From positions 42,248,758 through 42,308,757 of the forward strand of contig OX485805.1 of NCBI GenBank assembly GCA_950295325.1: a DNA stretch of 60,000 bases, in the 5' to 3' direction. A program made the position numbers and the translations under genes. This document shows, piece after piece, positions 59,649 through 60,000 of the stretch. Source of the stretch: Polytrichum commune (taxonomy: Eukaryota > Streptophyta > Polytrichopsida > Polytrichales > Polytrichaceae). Numbering within the stretch: the stretch's first letter is position 1; every line of letters starts with the position of its first letter. The notes beneath the pieces are model-generated. The model saw only the letters and a program-made list of their open reading frames with translations. It searched no databases and had not been told where the DNA came from.

Positions 59649-60000
59649 GAGCAAGCCCAGTGACTTCCTGCACCTGCATCTGCATCCGGGAACGGAAAGT
59701 GGGTTCCATCCGGGATGCAGGTAAGTCGGCCAACCATGCCTGCATACAAGCAAAAGTTGCTTCAATGCAAGGGAAGGGCAGGCACTACGAAGTCGGCAGC
59801 TGGCTTGTCTTATCTGACAAGTATCGCGTCTTATTCAAATAGCAGACTCTCTGCATAAGTCGACGTTATGCATGGAGGGCGTCAGTTCCTGCTTTAGTTT
59901 TCATCCGCCCTTACAGTTAACAAGGAAACTGGGCCACATTCCTGGATCTGCATTTGCATCGCGGATGAAAAAGTGCAGATGCAGATGCGGATCCAAGACC
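59649..60000. mobile_element. Hairpin-type element cut by the window end
   Basis: A TAA precedes GAGCAAGCCCAGTGACTTCC at 59649, and CTGCACCTGCATCTGCATCC follows. The last 70 bp before the window edge carry GTGCAGATGCAGATGCGGAT, an inverted relative of that word, with CTGGGCCACATTCCTGGATC ahead of it. The layout suggests a MITE or foldback element like the GAGCATCC element at 5512, but the right end is outside the window. Confidence 0.45.

Noticed and set aside
1-60000. tRNA genes, riboswitches, bacterial-type operons and viral insertions
   Set aside because: No cloverleaf with a GGTTCGA-type T-arm, no aptamer core, spliced genes throughout, and no viral replication or capsid domains found by reading both strands.

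Overview
This window is nuclear DNA from a land plant. Compact spliced genes are scattered through AT-rich sequence dominated by plant-type DNA transposons: two PIF/Harbinger copies, several hairpin MITEs and one CACTA (En/Spm) element of about 15.9 kb. The species cannot be fixed from the sequence. An intronless TOP3A-type gene and the loose gene spacing would fit a bryophyte, lycophyte or fern at least as well as a flowering plant, but this is only a guess.

Layout. 0-5 kb: the edge of one Harbinger transposase, then a decayed Harbinger element whose Myb/SANT gene (+) faces its transposase (-); the Myb intron carries an alternating dimeric minisatellite. 5.5-7.6 kb: a hairpin MITE and a broken LINE RNase H tail. 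8.1-9.3 kb: diverged repeats, a MITE and a perfect 290-bp tandem duplication carrying telo-box motifs. 9.4-16.1 kb: a ten-exon RNA m5U methyltransferase (TrmA/RlmD type, probably organellar) with a 120-nt 5S rRNA-like sequence in its first intron. 17.1-20.6 kb: a ten-exon CCCH zinc-finger FG nucleoporin (NUP42-like), convergent with it. 24.7-29.0 kb: intronless DNA topoisomerase 3-alpha preceded on the plus-strand side by decayed copies of its own 3' end. 30.3-31.2 kb: a three-exon, 102-residue coiled-coil protein. 31.3-39.4 kb: mostly gene-free. 39.4-55.4 kb: the CACTA element. 55.4-60 kb: repeats, a 92-bp retroposed insertion and the edge of another hairpin element.

The four host-type genes are housekeeping in character (organellar rRNA or tRNA modification, mRNA export, recombination-intermediate dissolution, an unknown coiled-coil protein) and need no joint function.

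The most unusual object is the CACTA element. It has matching 12-bp ends and two divergent genes. Its TNP2 transposase gene contains an in-phase exon with a recognisable SET domain. Its TNPA-like gene ends in a domain resembling FCP1/SCP phosphatases (HAD superfamily) in which both aspartates of the nucleophile motif are glutamate. Exon boundaries downstream of the first TNPA exon are all phase 0, so the extra domains join in frame. Both genes have stops or frameshifts, so this copy is decaying, but the architecture suggests a transposon lineage that acquired two chromatin- or transcription-related domains.
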